Shown: positions 9,500-19,096, counted from the stretch's first letter. The stretch: DNA of 64,000 nt from Pseudomonadales bacterium (GCA_019090455.1 JAHRWA010000044.1:62001-126000); one strand, 5' to 3'. A program made the numbers and translations. The notes: a model not told the origin generated them from the letters alone.

Positions 9500-10812
9500 T
9501 ACGTCCCCCCACTGAGATGTAGTACCCCAGCTGGATCCACTTTTGAATCATGAGGATCGATAACGGTATCAATACTTAACACTACATCTCCACTTTGGCA
9601 CCCCAAATGAATTATCTTGGGGTTAGGCATCACCTGCCCAGTCCTGTCATAGTGAATTTTTACCACAGGTGCTAACGGGTCATCTCGGTTTGTTTCAATG
9701 ACGACCCCTTTCTCTCCACTATTCAACAGTACGCCACTACCCAAAGGATAGACTCCCATTGATTTGGCAAGAACAGCAGTCATTGCCTCATCAAAGAGGC
9801 CGTTCTTCCCTGACCGATAAATTTTCGATACCGCATTCGCTGCGACCATCCCTGGGCTTTCACCAATACCGTGAACAAGCTCATCATACACATCACAGAT
9901 TGTCAGGATTCGAGATAAAGGATTAATATCCTTGAGTATTAGCTTCTGGGGATAACCGGATCCATCACCTAGCTCATGGTGCTGGTGAATGATCAGCCTT
10001 GAAGTATCCGAAACAGCCTCAGTGTCGCCGAGTATTTTTTCCAGTATCGGAATATGTTGGGCTACTAACTTGCTCTCGGCTGATGAGTATTTCTTACCCT
10101 TGGCAAAAAGGTTACTCGGTAATTTTGACCACCCACTATCGTGCAACATAGCGGCCAATGCGAGCGCTTCTGTGTCCGGATCCGATAGTTTAAGCTCTTC
10201 AGCCAACAGCATTGATATGGTAAAAACACCAAACGTATGCGCAGCCAACTTGCCGTCTCTACGACTTTGATGTAACAGGGTTAATAATGCTTGATCATTG
10301 CGCTGCAAACTTTCAATCGTCTTATCGATGATCGGTGACATTGCGTCAACGCAAATCGCCCCTCCTTTTTCTACCTGACGATTAAGGGTATTCACAGCAT
10401 TAACCACCTCATTCTTTATAGAGGTAGCCGCTTTCATTTCCTTTTGAATAGAAACAGGAGCGCTGGGGGAGGCAACTGATGGCAATATAACGGGAATCAC
10501 TTCAGGTTCAACGTCGACAATAGGCGATTTGTCTATTGTCGACTTTGTTTTTTTCTCAGCTACTCTATCAGTCCTTACCGAATCAACGGAAGACGAATCA
10601 ACGGAAGACGAATCAGTCTGCTGAAAATCAATTCCTTTGTCTAAATCGATCAGTACATTTTTAACACCCGCTTTTTTTAATAACTTGATGTCATCGATTT
10701 TGGATATCAGCCTCTTATGCCGAAAGAAGGGGCTTTTGATCCACGAAACATCCAGTTCTGCGATAAACATACCTGTTTTTAGTTCATCGATATTGATTCG
10801 CTTAGTCGTCAT
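9499..10812 (-). CDS. HD-GYP domain protein with N-terminal DUF3391, probable c-di-GMP phosphodiesterase
   Basis: 437 residues. The N-terminus (3-60: IDELKTGMFIAELDVSWIKSPF and the following beta segment) matches DUF3391, commonly joined to HD-GYP domains. A Ser/Asp and Pro-rich linker follows, then the HD domain with HD at 224-225, HH at 278-279 and GDGSGYP at 282-288. HD-GYP enzymes hydrolyse cyclic di-GMP using a bimetal centre. The canonical HDIGK is HDSGW here, so the conserved lysine is a tryptophan (228); the metal-binding HD and the GYP signature remain, and activity is likely but not assured. First gene of a two-gene operon with the hybrid kinase. Confidence 0.85.
   Translation of the reverse strand: MTTKRINIDELKTGMFIAELDVSWIKSPFFRHKRLISKIDDIKLLKKAGVKNVLIDLDKGIDFQQTDSSSVDSSSVDSVRTDRVAEKKTKSTIDKSPIVDVEPEVIPVILPSVASPSAPVSIQKEMKAATSIKNEVVNAVNTLNRQVEKGGAICVDAMSPIIDKTIESLQRNDQALLTLLHQSRRDGKLAAHTFGVFTISMLLAEELKLSDPDTEALALAAMLHDSGWSKLPSNLFAKGKKYSSAESKLVAQHIPILEKILGDTEAVSDTSRLIIHQHHELGDGSGYPQKLILKDINPLSRILTICDVYDELVHGIGESPGMVAANAVSKIYRSGKNGLFDEAMTAVLAKSMGVYPLGSGVLLNSGEKGVVIETNRDDPLAPVVKIHYDRTGQVMPNPKIIHLGCQSGDVVLSIDTVIDPHDSKVDPAGVLHLSGGT
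10580..10615. repeat. 15-bp in-frame tandem repeat in the HD-GYP linker
   Basis: Two full copies and a partial third copy of GAATCAACGGAAGAC, encoding the SSVDS repeats of the linker. The length is a multiple of three, so copy-number change would keep the frame. Confidence 0.8.
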
Positions 10813-10923
10813 GCCTTAACCGTCAATCCCCAATCAAATTAGCCATCGCCAAAGTTCGGTTTCGAATTTAAACTCATTCAACATATAAAATTATAGCCCA
10901 ATGCATTAATAGATCATGGTCAA

Positions 10924-10972
10924 ATTTTATTAACGTCAATCGACTAAACCGTTCAATTGACGTTAATAAAAT
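10924..10972. repeat. 17-bp perfect inverted repeat between the protease and HD-GYP genes
   Basis: ATTTTATTAACGTCAAT (10924-10940) is repeated in reverse complement at 10956-10972, leaving a 15-base loop. It lies downstream of the protease gene and upstream of the HD-GYP start, both on the minus strand. The stem is AT-rich with AT-rich flanks, so it may be a weak terminator of the protease transcript or a binding site; the sequence alone does not decide. Confidence 0.6.
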
Positions 10973-11030
10973 AATTGTAAATCGATTATAAAATTATCAA
11001 TGCACGAACAATCTGCCCATTCGGTAGGTA

Positions 11031-12998
11031 TCAGTTAACGGTGACAAATACCTCTTCACCTGCTAATTCAATGACGTATTGACCGGTATCCTCTGGTGCG
11101 ATCCATTCAATCGAGTAGACTCCATCTCCCATCCACTGATCCGTATTTTCACCATCATCTAACAGAACAAGCTCTTCCACTTGACCACCTTCATAGCTCA
11201 CCCTTGCACTCACCTCTCCAGCCCCGGCGTGGCACACTATATTTAGTACTTCTAGCTTTACGCTACCGGTATTCGCTGATATCTGAAGCTCCGATAGCAT
11301 CGGCAACTGCCGTCTTACTAGATATCGATCAGAGCAAGTCAATGCACCCGCTCCGTTTTGATCTGCTGCGCGAATCATCCGACCCGATAGCGATTTCTCC
11401 GCATACTCAATTCCTGACAAACACTCATGACGGCCACTTTCTTCACGAAAATCGCAAAGTTCGTCCAAACTAACACCCCCAGCCAATATTAAGTTTTTGA
11501 CTTCAACGGCAGATAAGTTTGCATATTTTTCCGCAGATTTGATTAACGCGACAAGACCAACAACCTGCGGTGCTGCGAAGGATGTTCCCATTGCCATAAC
11601 ATAACCCTGTGCAGGAGAGTAGGTTACCGTGGCTACTGCTGGCTTTTCTTCTCCCCTAAATGTCTCTTCCATGTACGTAGGCCAAGTCGATAGGATTCGG
11701 TCGCTACCTGCAAAGATATCCACTGTATAGCGTCCAAAACTGGTGCCACTCCACAGCTCTCCTGTATTAACAATACCAGCAACTGAAATCATATTAGGTA
11801 AGTTAAATGAAGATGGATATAGCGTATGTTTTCTCGTGCCCCCCTTCAGATCATTGTCATCGATACCTTTAAATAGCGCCCTTCCTGTATAGGGATTATT
11901 GACTTCGAGCCCGCCATTACCTGCCCCTGTCACAAAGAGAATCCCTAACTCTGCGTGGCGCTGAATAGCAGCCTTCAATTCATCAGAATCAAAACGATAC
12001 TTTTGCTCAGTGGGAAAAGTGAGCCCACTAAAATAGGTTTGCTTACCACTGGCGTAAGAGTGATTGGTCGCAACAATATTGACACCGGATTCTTTCATGG
12101 CAGCAAAATAATCCATACATTGAATAATCCCATCATGCGTGGGACCAATGGCGCCGAGATTGGGAATTATCACACCGTAGATAGACAATAGTGAAAACGC
12201 CTTACAACTGATGATTGACACTTTTGGGCTCACACCTGATATACCGATGTCATTATCACCCACTGCACCAATAACGCCTGCGGCCATGGTTCCGTGACCG
12301 TGGATATCCAACGGATCTCCCGCTTCCGGATTCGCCTCGCCCGACGCTAAGAACTGAGATACCGTGACGTCGATACCGTAAATATCATCTATGTATCCGT
12401 TGCCGTCGTCATCGACACCCTCTTCCCCATTCAGCTCTGCCTCGTTTCGCCAAAGATTATCGATTAAATCAGGGTGACCGTAATCAACACCGGAATCAAC
12501 AATCCCCACGACAATATCATGACTGCCTTGAGTCACTGCCCAAGCTAGGGACGCATTCATATCAACATCGATCATACCGCTTACTGGATCAGTCTCATCC
12601 GCAACGTTGGTTTGATGTATATATTCGCCCTCATTGTCCAAGGTCCACTGCATTCGTCTCAGTTCAACACTACTAGCCTCTACAACCCCCTCTTCAATAG
12701 CCTCATTTGCAACGATCTCTGACCCACCTGGATCTGACCCTCCTGCATCTGAATAACTCGTTGATTCCACGACGTCCGTAGATGATAAATTTGAACTGCC
12801 TCGGTTAGAGGTAGAATCAGCACCACAACCCAGCAATCCAAATGACAATGCAGGGATGGCAATGGCTTTTAGTGCGAATTGAAACTTTTTCTGATTTGCG
12901 ACTTGGTTTTCTTCGCTAAATATTAAGGCGGGAGCACAAAAACTTTTTTCTCGTACATAACTATTTCTTTCGGGCACACAACTACATCTTACATCCAT
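11031..12998 (-). CDS. Subtilisin-like (S8) serine protease, probable lipoprotein
   Basis: 655 residues. The hydrophobic segment at about 40-57 ends in LLGC (Cys58), a lipobox, so the mature protein is probably lipid-anchored; the about 33 residues before it are unusually long for a lipoprotein signal, but no better start codon is in frame. The catalytic triad is clear: Asp168 (VDSGVDYGHPDL), His235 (HGHGTMAAG) and Ser473 (GTSFAAPQ). A low-complexity Ser/Gly-rich stretch (60-105) follows the lipid site. The C-terminal 75 residues form a beta-sandwich-like domain with an acidic DDGENTD...GDGVYS motif typical of Ca-binding appended domains. It is a single gene and probably digests extracellular protein. 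Confidence 0.88.
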   Translation of the reverse strand: MDVRCSCVPERNSYVREKSFCAPALIFSEENQVANQKKFQFALKAIAIPALSFGLLGCGADSTSNRGSSNLSSTDVVESTSYSDAGGSDPGGSEIVANEAIEEGVVEASSVELRRMQWTLDNEGEYIHQTNVADETDPVSGMIDVDMNASLAWAVTQGSHDIVVGIVDSGVDYGHPDLIDNLWRNEAELNGEEGVDDDGNGYIDDIYGIDVTVSQFLASGEANPEAGDPLDIHGHGTMAAGVIGAVGDNDIGISGVSPKVSIISCKAFSLLSIYGVIIPNLGAIGPTHDGIIQCMDYFAAMKESGVNIVATNHSYASGKQTYFSGLTFPTEQKYRFDSDELKAAIQRHAELGILFVTGAGNGGLEVNNPYTGRALFKGIDDNDLKGGTRKHTLYPSSFNLPNMISVAGIVNTGELWSGTSFGRYTVDIFAGSDRILSTWPTYMEETFRGEEKPAVATVTYSPAQGYVMAMGTSFAAPQVVGLVALIKSAEKYANLSAVEVKNLILAGGVSLDELCDFREESGRHECLSGIEYAEKSLSGRMIRAADQNGAGALTCSDRYLVRRQLPMLSELQISANTGSVKLEVLNIVCHAGAGEVSARVSYEGGQVEELVLLDDGENTDQWMGDGVYSIEWIAPEDTGQYVIELAGEEVFVTVN

Positions 12999-13584
12999 TG
13001 TATATATCTCACTAACATCCTATGTAAAAACTAAATTAGCGGACCCTTCATTACAGTCCGGTCGACTAATACTTCTATTACAACAACTATTTCATTCTCA
13101 GAAATTATTTGAATTTCAAATATGGCTTACATGAAAAATAATATTTTTATTTTCTTTAGGCTGTATTGTATCTACCTCGCGTTTTAACCGTTTGCATGTC
13201 TACTTCGGACATTTTTTACAACAAGTAATTGTTCATCTTGCTTTGCATTACAGGTAAAAGTAGACCGGATCCGTATTTATTTCCTATGGCTAAAATGTCA
13301 ATTTTTTGTAGATTCTAGATGCCTAGCTAATAACCTCTAGAGACAACACTTTATATTTGACACCCGCTAATAAACCCTTTGAAAAATTCAAACAAAAAGG
13401 CAATGGAAGTCTTTGTTTTTGCGAAGCATGAAACATATGAGAACTTACAGCTGCACGATTTAGTCGACTATTGTTTTTTTAAAGTCTTCTGAAAAAGAAA
13501 TGCCTTATAACGAAATATTACATCCAATTATTACGAAATCTTGAGAGACTCAATGCAAAGTAATGTGATTCATAAAGTAGTAGA
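12999..13584. other. 586-base AT-rich intergenic region between divergent genes
   Basis: Separates the protease (minus) from ppnN (plus) and must hold both promoters, but I find no convincing -35/-10 pair. A small odd palindrome ATTTGAATTTCAAAT lies at 13107-13121. No open reading frame with coding character was seen. Confidence 0.5.
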
Positions 13585-15063
13585 ATGATGAGTCGAAATT
13601 GGAAATTGAGAGGTTTTAGGCTCCATATGAAGAAAAATATCGCTATAAAAAAAACGGGCCGTTCCGATTCCAATGATTCAAATTTGGAATCTAGATCTAG
13701 TAAAATCTGCGCCACAATTGCACCCACAGATAATCTTAATATTTTGTCATCCCTAGAAACCGATGCCTTAGTCGCAAAGCGAGGCACTGCTCTATATGAA
13801 ACATTCCGTCGCTGTGCTCTCGCTGTATTGAACTGTGGAAGTTTGGAAGATGACACAAAAAAAGTTTTGGATAATTTTTCTGATTTTGAAATCAATGTCA
13901 TTCAGCAGTCTCGTGGAATAAAATTAGAGCTCATCAATGCCCCCGCTGATGCATTTGTCGACGGCACCATTATTAACGGCATCAAGGAACACCTCTTCGC
14001 TACGCTACGCGATATTGTGTATGTTGACTCCATTTTAAAACAACATGACCACATCAATTGGAATACTCAACAGGGAACCACCGAATCCGTATTTCATTTA
14101 CTTAGGCACGCTAACGTCCTCCGAGCTGGGGAACATCCCAACCTTGTCGTCTGTTGGGGAGGGCATTCCATTTCGAGAAAAGAATATGACTACACCAAAG
14201 AGGTGGGATACCAACTAGGATTACGCGGTCTCAATATAATCACCGGTTGCGGACCCGGTGCGATGAAAGGCCCCATGAAAGGCGCCACTATTTCTCACGC
14301 AAAACAACATTATAAAGAAGGCCGCTATCTTGGTTTAACCGAACCCAGCATTGTTGCATCTGAGCCGCCTAACCCTATCGTCAATGAACTCGTCATATTG
14401 CCAGACATTGAAAAACGGCTAGAAGCATTTGTACGAGTCGGACACGGTATCATTGTTTTTCCTGGAGGTGCCGGTACCGCTGAGGAAATTTTATATTTAC
14501 TGGGCGTTCTATTACACCCTAACAATCAGGACATTCCCTTCCCTCTCGTTTTTACCGCCCCTGCCAGTAGTCGCGAGTATTTCAATCGAATCGATCAATT
14601 TATTCATAACACTCTCGGCGAAACCGCCCAGAAGAAATACCAAATCATCATTGACGACCCGCAAGAAGTCGCTCGCATAATGAAACAAAACATATCTGCA
14701 GTGGGGGATTATCGGCGTGAGCACAAGGACGCCTATTATTTTAATTGGTTACTTGAGATACCAAGAGAGTTTCAAACACCATTTGAACCCACCCATGAGA
14801 ACATGGCCAAACTGGCACTGAATTCCAATATCAGTACGTTTGCTCTAGCCGCCAATTTGAGGAGAGCATTTTCTGGAATTGTGGCAGGAAATGTCAAAGA
14901 AAGTGGATTGCAAGCCATTGCCAAACACGGACCTTACAAAATCAAAGGAGATTCAGCCATCATGGAATGCTTAGATGAATTGCTACGTTCTTTTGTACAA
15001 CAGGGCCGAATGAAGCTAGGTAATGACCATTATACGCCATGTTATCAAGTGGTTAACAAATAG
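13585..15063 (+). CDS. ppnN: Nucleotide 5'-monophosphate nucleosidase PpnN (LOG family)
   Basis: 492 residues. PpnN cleaves purine and pyrimidine nucleoside monophosphates into base and ribose 5-phosphate and, in E. coli, is tuned by (p)ppGpp. The E. coli-like N-terminal block is recognisable (LALAVLNCGSL-type segment, then RGIKLELINAPADAFVDG). The Rossmann-type LOG core has GGHSISRKEYDY, TGCGPGAMKGPMKGA and the signature PGGAGTAEEILYLLG. The C-terminal extension carries ICEGEG-independent sequence such as GPYKIKGDS. ATG 13585 is used, but ATG 13627 is a reasonable alternative because about 40 N-terminal residues are not conserved in the family. It is a single plus-strand gene. Confidence 0.9.
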   Translation: MMSRNWKLRGFRLHMKKNIAIKKTGRSDSNDSNLESRSSKICATIAPTDNLNILSSLETDALVAKRGTALYETFRRCALAVLNCGSLEDDTKKVLDNFSDFEINVIQQSRGIKLELINAPADAFVDGTIINGIKEHLFATLRDIVYVDSILKQHDHINWNTQQGTTESVFHLLRHANVLRAGEHPNLVVCWGGHSISRKEYDYTKEVGYQLGLRGLNIITGCGPGAMKGPMKGATISHAKQHYKEGRYLGLTEPSIVASEPPNPIVNELVILPDIEKRLEAFVRVGHGIIVFPGGAGTAEEILYLLGVLLHPNNQDIPFPLVFTAPASSREYFNRIDQFIHNTLGETAQKKYQIIIDDPQEVARIMKQNISAVGDYRREHKDAYYFNWLLEIPREFQTPFEPTHENMAKLALNSNISTFALAANLRRAFSGIVAGNVKESGLQAIAKHGPYKIKGDSAIMECLDELLRSFVQQGRMKLGNDHYTPCYQVVNK

Positions 15064-15118
15064 CTCGAGGATAATTATCATACAATAAAGACAAAAACTA
15101 ACGCGTATTTATTCTTCC

Positions 15119-15127
15119 TGTTATAAT
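15119..15127 (+). promoter_or_regulatory. Extended -10 promoter element before the KamA-like gene
   Basis: TGTTATAAT is a perfect TATAAT (15122-15127) with the extended TG. No good -35 is seen 16-18 bases upstream, as is usual for extended -10 promoters. It lies about 150 bases before the gene. Confidence 0.45.
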
Positions 15128-15279
15128 CGCCCGCTTACTTCCCGCCACCCTTGAGAAATAGCATTGATACTCGCACATATCTACGTTCAACTGACTGAGT
15201 TTTAATTTAATTTATCCCGTTTTTATTTAAAATAATTTAGTTGAACTTACCGAGCATCAGGGCCGTTAGGAAAACCATA

Positions 15280-16629
15280 GTGAATCAAGCTGTCAAGATA
15301 AAAACACAAACCGCGTTTGAAGTGCGCCCGTTCAAAGTCTACACACATCGACAGATCGATAAGATATCGACGCTACAACATATTTCCAAGGATTTACTTT
15401 TCGAGATGAAAGTCGTCGCAAACGTATTGCCGTTTCGTGTCAACGATTACGTCATTGAGCAGCTGATAGATTGGGACAACATTCCTAATGATCCTATTTT
15501 TCAACTGACATTCCCCCAACGAGAAATGCTAAAGCCTGAAAGCTTTGAGCGCATGGCGAACTTGATGAAGAAGGATGCCTCTCGACAGGATATCCAGAAA
15601 CTCGCCGCTGTATTACAGAGTGAATTAAACCCACACCCTGCCGGACAAATGGATTTAAATGTCCCAGCTCTTGAGGGCGAAACTCTTGCAGGCATGCAGC
15701 ATAAGTACAAAGAAACCGTATTGTTCTTTCCCAGCCAAGGACAGGTCTGCCATTCCTACTGCACATTCTGTTTTCGCTGGGCTCAATTTGTGGGGGATAA
15801 GGAATTACAATTCGCAGCTAAAGAAGCCGATTCGCTGCACGCCTATTTGGCACAACACCAAGAAGTCAGTGACGTTCTATTAACCGGAGGAGATCCTTTG
15901 GTTATGAAGACCCAAAAACTTGATCAATACCTTACAGGTTTTTTGAAGCCCGAATTGGAACATATTCAAACTGTTCGCATTGGAACAAAATCACTTTCCT
16001 TTTGGCCGCAACGATTCGTTAGTGACCCAGATGCAGACGATTTATTGAGATCCATGGAAAAACTAGTGTCTGAGGGTAAGCATGTCGCACTTATGGCTCA
16101 CTATAATCACTGGCAAGAAATGGACACTCCCATCGCACATGAAGCCATAAAACGAATTCGTAATACCGGTGCCCAGATACGCAGTCAAGGGCCTTTGCTT
16201 GCCAATATTAATGATGATGCCGCTGTCTGGCAGCGACTCTGGAACGATCAAGTGAAGCTCGGCATTATTCCTTACTATATGTTTGTCGAGCGAGACACTG
16301 GCGCTAAACGTTATTTCGCTGTCCCTCTTGCGAAGGCTTGGAATATCTATAGAGAAGCGATGCAAAATGTCTCTGGATTAGGAAGGACTGCGAGAGGACC
16401 TTCAATGAGTAGCGGTCCCGGTAAAATTGAAATTCAAGGTATTACCGAAATTAAAGGGGAAAAAGTATTTGTACTTCGCTTTATTCAAGGACGAAACCCT
16501 GACTGGGTACAACGTCCGTTTTTTGCTAAGTTTGACGATAAAGCGACGTGGCTAGATGATCTTCGCCCTGCATTTGGTGAAGAGAAATTCTTTTTCACCG
16601 ATGAATATGAAAAGATGCTGAGAGGCTAG
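15280..16629 (+). CDS. KamA-family radical SAM protein (lysine 2,3-aminomutase-like)
   Basis: About 449 residues from GTG 15280, which has a TAGG at good distance; a TTG at 15241 would add 13 residues. The cluster-binding CxxxCxxC is at residues 157, 161 and 164 (CHSYCTFCFRW), followed by LLTGGDPLVM, the KamA-type SAM-binding region. Lysine 2,3-aminomutases use SAM, PLP and a 4Fe-4S cluster to move an amino group. It is longer than EpmB (about 340 residues), which acts on EF-P, and no EF-P or epmA gene is nearby, so I do not call it EpmB. The substrate could be free lysine, giving the osmolyte precursor beta-lysine, or another amino acid. It is a single gene ended by a terminator hairpin. Confidence 0.75.
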   Translation: MNQAVKIKTQTAFEVRPFKVYTHRQIDKISTLQHISKDLLFEMKVVANVLPFRVNDYVIEQLIDWDNIPNDPIFQLTFPQREMLKPESFERMANLMKKDASRQDIQKLAAVLQSELNPHPAGQMDLNVPALEGETLAGMQHKYKETVLFFPSQGQVCHSYCTFCFRWAQFVGDKELQFAAKEADSLHAYLAQHQEVSDVLLTGGDPLVMKTQKLDQYLTGFLKPELEHIQTVRIGTKSLSFWPQRFVSDPDADDLLRSMEKLVSEGKHVALMAHYNHWQEMDTPIAHEAIKRIRNTGAQIRSQGPLLANINDDAAVWQRLWNDQVKLGIIPYYMFVERDTGAKRYFAVPLAKAWNIYREAMQNVSGLGRTARGPSMSSGPGKIEIQGITEIKGEKVFVLRFIQGRNPDWVQRPFFAKFDDKATWLDDLRPAFGEEKFFFTDEYEKMLRG

Positions 16630-16645
16630 CTAGAATAGGATCACA

Positions 16646-16679
16646 CGAAGGGTTTAGTGAGCTTACATAAAACCCTTCG
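16646..16679 (+). terminator. Intrinsic terminator-like hairpin after the KamA-like gene
   Basis: Perfect 10-bp stem CGAAGGGTTT / AAACCCTTCG with a 14-base loop, 17 bases after the stop codon and followed by AATTTTG. The T-run is short, so termination efficiency is uncertain. Confidence 0.65.
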
Positions 16680-16689
16680 AATTTTGAAC

Positions 16690-17156
16690 TGACTGAATCT
16701 TCGCTCAGCTATCTCAAATGCTGACAGAACTATACATAAACTTACACCCACTTTTAGTTATTGAAGGTATCATCACCATTTGCGGCTATTGCATTCAATT
16801 TCAAACGGCAGCTTAAAGCAATTGTTAATCGTGAATGCTAATTGAATTCACATTACATACCCTAGTCAACTTCATGAATTGCAATTTATCATGTGCTTTT
16901 CCAAGTGACTAATAATCGCATGATTTTTCGTGCTTTTTACGGATAATAATAAAAAGGGATGGTAAGCTAGCCCTTGACGAAACACATCATTTATAATTTT
17001 AGATCAGCTAGATCATCGCAGAAGTTTCGTCAGTACCTTAGAGCTTGCGCTCTCAACAACCAGAAACAACTTAGCTGATTCAAATTACTAGCCCTGATGT
17101 TTCTAGCTTCGCGAGGAAAACCATGAACACTCACTCTGCTGCTTAGGCTCTTTAAC
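16690..17156. other. 467-base intergenic region, nothing recognised
   Basis: AT-rich sequence between the KamA-like gene and the coiled-coil hydrolase-like gene. No RNA gene, repeat or convincing promoter was seen. Confidence 0.4.
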
Positions 17157-18551
17157 ATGAAAATTCTGTTAGTCACATTAGTGACCGTCTTTTGCCTGCA
17201 ATTCTCTCTGCTTTCATACGCTAGCCAATCCCAGAACTGGCAGAGTAAAGATAAAGAAATCCTTTTAGAAAAAACCAATGGCCGCCTAAACCTTGCCAGA
17301 AAAGAAGTGCAAAACGTAAAAGAAAAGATCAACTTCATTTACGCTAATACCGATAAAACTAGAAAAATCATAATGAAAGAGCGCCAATCATTGAAGCGCC
17401 TTATCATATCGGCGAAAAAAGAGAAAAAAAGAAAATCGTACGAAGTTAATACTATCGAAAAAGAGTTGATACGCGCCAGAACCAAGCTCAAATTCAAACT
17501 TAGCAGCAATGACACTTCAACAATTCAAACTGAAGTCATAGAGATCATACAGCGCAAGGATCGTGCTACACGGCGCCTTACCCAGGCAAAGAATAAACTT
17601 AGCCTTTTACAAGCTGAACTCCACAATACCACACTCAATTTGGACCCAAGAATAGTTAGCCTATCTAAAGAAGCACGCAGCCTCAAACCCCACCTTCTCG
17701 CATCGAAAAATAAACTCTATCAACTCAAAAAAACAGTGGAAAAATTAAATGCTGAATTGCTCGCTTCGGAAAATAAACCAGGGATAAAGAACTCCCCTCT
17801 TCCTCCACAAAAAACAAATATCTCAACGCAAGATCATACCTATGTCTACGTTATATCCGGATCAGACGAACCCAATATTGAATCATCACTTCAGCTGAAG
17901 GACTGGGTTGAGTCCTATGGTGCAAAGTATATCGAAGGTCACTGGAACAATCTCTACGGCGGCCCACTATCAAATAACGATTCCAGTTCTAAACAGTTTT
18001 TAGAGCAGTTTGAAACGGAGCTAACAAAACTCCCTTTAAAATCTAAAATCATACTCATTGGCCATGGATTAGGAGGGGGGGCAGTTATCAAAGCAGCAAC
18101 AGGAATTGCTGCTAAGCGTAATCGGAAAATCGACCTACTAGTCGCCATTGATCCCGTTGGCACGGGCAATCTTCGTGCAAATATCGTTTACGAAACAAAG
18201 GATCGAATTTGTTTGACACCAAAAGGCGATAGAGAAACCAATGACAATTATATTAAATGCATAAGGAACGCGAAACCAAGGCTCATTACGCAAAATGTAG
18301 CGCATTTTTATAATCGCTGGCAAAAAGACGCCCAAGCCCCTCTTGATTATTACAAAGAACTAATGCTATCTAATGGTGATGGTAAGCTAACACGAGGTGT
18401 GACCTCTACAGGCAAGTTTAAAATAGCAAGTCTCACTACCAAAGCTAATCAAAAACGTGAATTCTATGATAGAAGCGAAGATGCCCATCGGAAGATACTA
18501 TCCTATGAGGCTAATCATCTACCCAATTTGCTTATTGAACATCTTCGTTAA
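17157..18551 (+). CDS. Exported coiled-coil protein with a serine-less alpha/beta-hydrolase-like domain
   Basis: 464 residues. A signal peptide (1-22, ending SYASQ) is followed by about 180 residues of charged coiled coil, a proline-rich linker (about 210-225) and a C-terminal domain that reads like a lipase/hydrolase: VYVISGSDEPN, then KIILIGHGLGGGAV (297-310), then LLVAIDPVGTGN. In hydrolases the nucleophile elbow is GxSxG; here residue 304 is glycine (GHGLG), so classical serine catalysis should be impossible. I know no named family. The start ATG opens directly on the signal peptide. Followed 26 bases later by another exported protein, with which it probably forms an operon. Confidence 0.65.
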   Translation: MKILLVTLVTVFCLQFSLLSYASQSQNWQSKDKEILLEKTNGRLNLARKEVQNVKEKINFIYANTDKTRKIIMKERQSLKRLIISAKKEKKRKSYEVNTIEKELIRARTKLKFKLSSNDTSTIQTEVIEIIQRKDRATRRLTQAKNKLSLLQAELHNTTLNLDPRIVSLSKEARSLKPHLLASKNKLYQLKKTVEKLNAELLASENKPGIKNSPLPPQKTNISTQDHTYVYVISGSDEPNIESSLQLKDWVESYGAKYIEGHWNNLYGGPLSNNDSSSKQFLEQFETELTKLPLKSKIILIGHGLGGGAVIKAATGIAAKRNRKIDLLVAIDPVGTGNLRANIVYETKDRICLTPKGDRETNDNYIKCIRNAKPRLITQNVAHFYNRWQKDAQAPLDYYKELMLSNGDGKLTRGVTSTGKFKIASLTTKANQKREFYDRSEDAHRKILSYEANHLPNLLIEHLR

Positions 18552-18577
18552 AAATAATAAATCAAACAATTCAGCAG

Positions 18578-19096
18578 ATGCAAATGAATAAGAATTATTT
18601 TTTCTCGACATCATTGTTACTCTGGACCTTTGCTACAAGCCTGGTCTACGCGAGCAATGACAATATTATTCAAATTGATAGAAAAAATGGAGAAGTCCAT
18701 AAAGAGTTTATAAAGTTAATTGAAGATCAGGTGGCTCAGTTACAAGATCGTTCAGGTAGAATTGCACTCGTAGGCGGATCGGGAATTAGAAACTGTACGG
18801 CTAGCCTCTATATCAGTAAACAGACCACCTTCGTATCCCTTAATATTAATTCGCTCGGATATGTCGACGAGTTTTACATAGACCACCCTTCAGAGACATT
18901 TAAGACCATTCTATTTCAAAATCGAATTACAAAAAATGGCAGCACCGCCATAAATGTCGATCATAAAGATGGCGGATATACCGTCAAGCTAGAAAACAAG
19001 ACTCTGGTTATTCAATCGAGAAAGCAAACGTCTAAATCCCCTGCTTGCAGGTTCCCTTTCAGCAGGGCAAGCTATTTTAATGATGAAAGTGAATAA
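18578..19096 (+). CDS. Small exported protein of unknown function
   Basis: 172 residues with an N-terminal signal peptide (about 1-27, YFFSTSLLLWTFATSLVYA). The mature part is mixed alpha/beta with two cysteines (NCTASLYIS and SPACRFPF) that could form a disulphide in the periplasm. Two ATGs two codons apart (18578, 18584) are both possible. It lies 26 bases behind the coiled-coil hydrolase-like gene, so the two products probably act together. No family recognised. Confidence 0.55.
   Translation: MQMNKNYFFSTSLLLWTFATSLVYASNDNIIQIDRKNGEVHKEFIKLIEDQVAQLQDRSGRIALVGGSGIRNCTASLYISKQTTFVSLNINSLGYVDEFYIDHPSETFKTILFQNRITKNGSTAINVDHKDGGYTVKLENKTLVIQSRKQTSKSPACRFPFSRASYFNDESE

Noticed and set aside
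13358-13386. TTGACA as a promoter of ppnN
   Set aside because: No -10 element at 16-18 bases.
15280-16629. EpmB (EF-P beta-lysylation)
   Set aside because: About 100 residues too long and no efp or epmA nearby.
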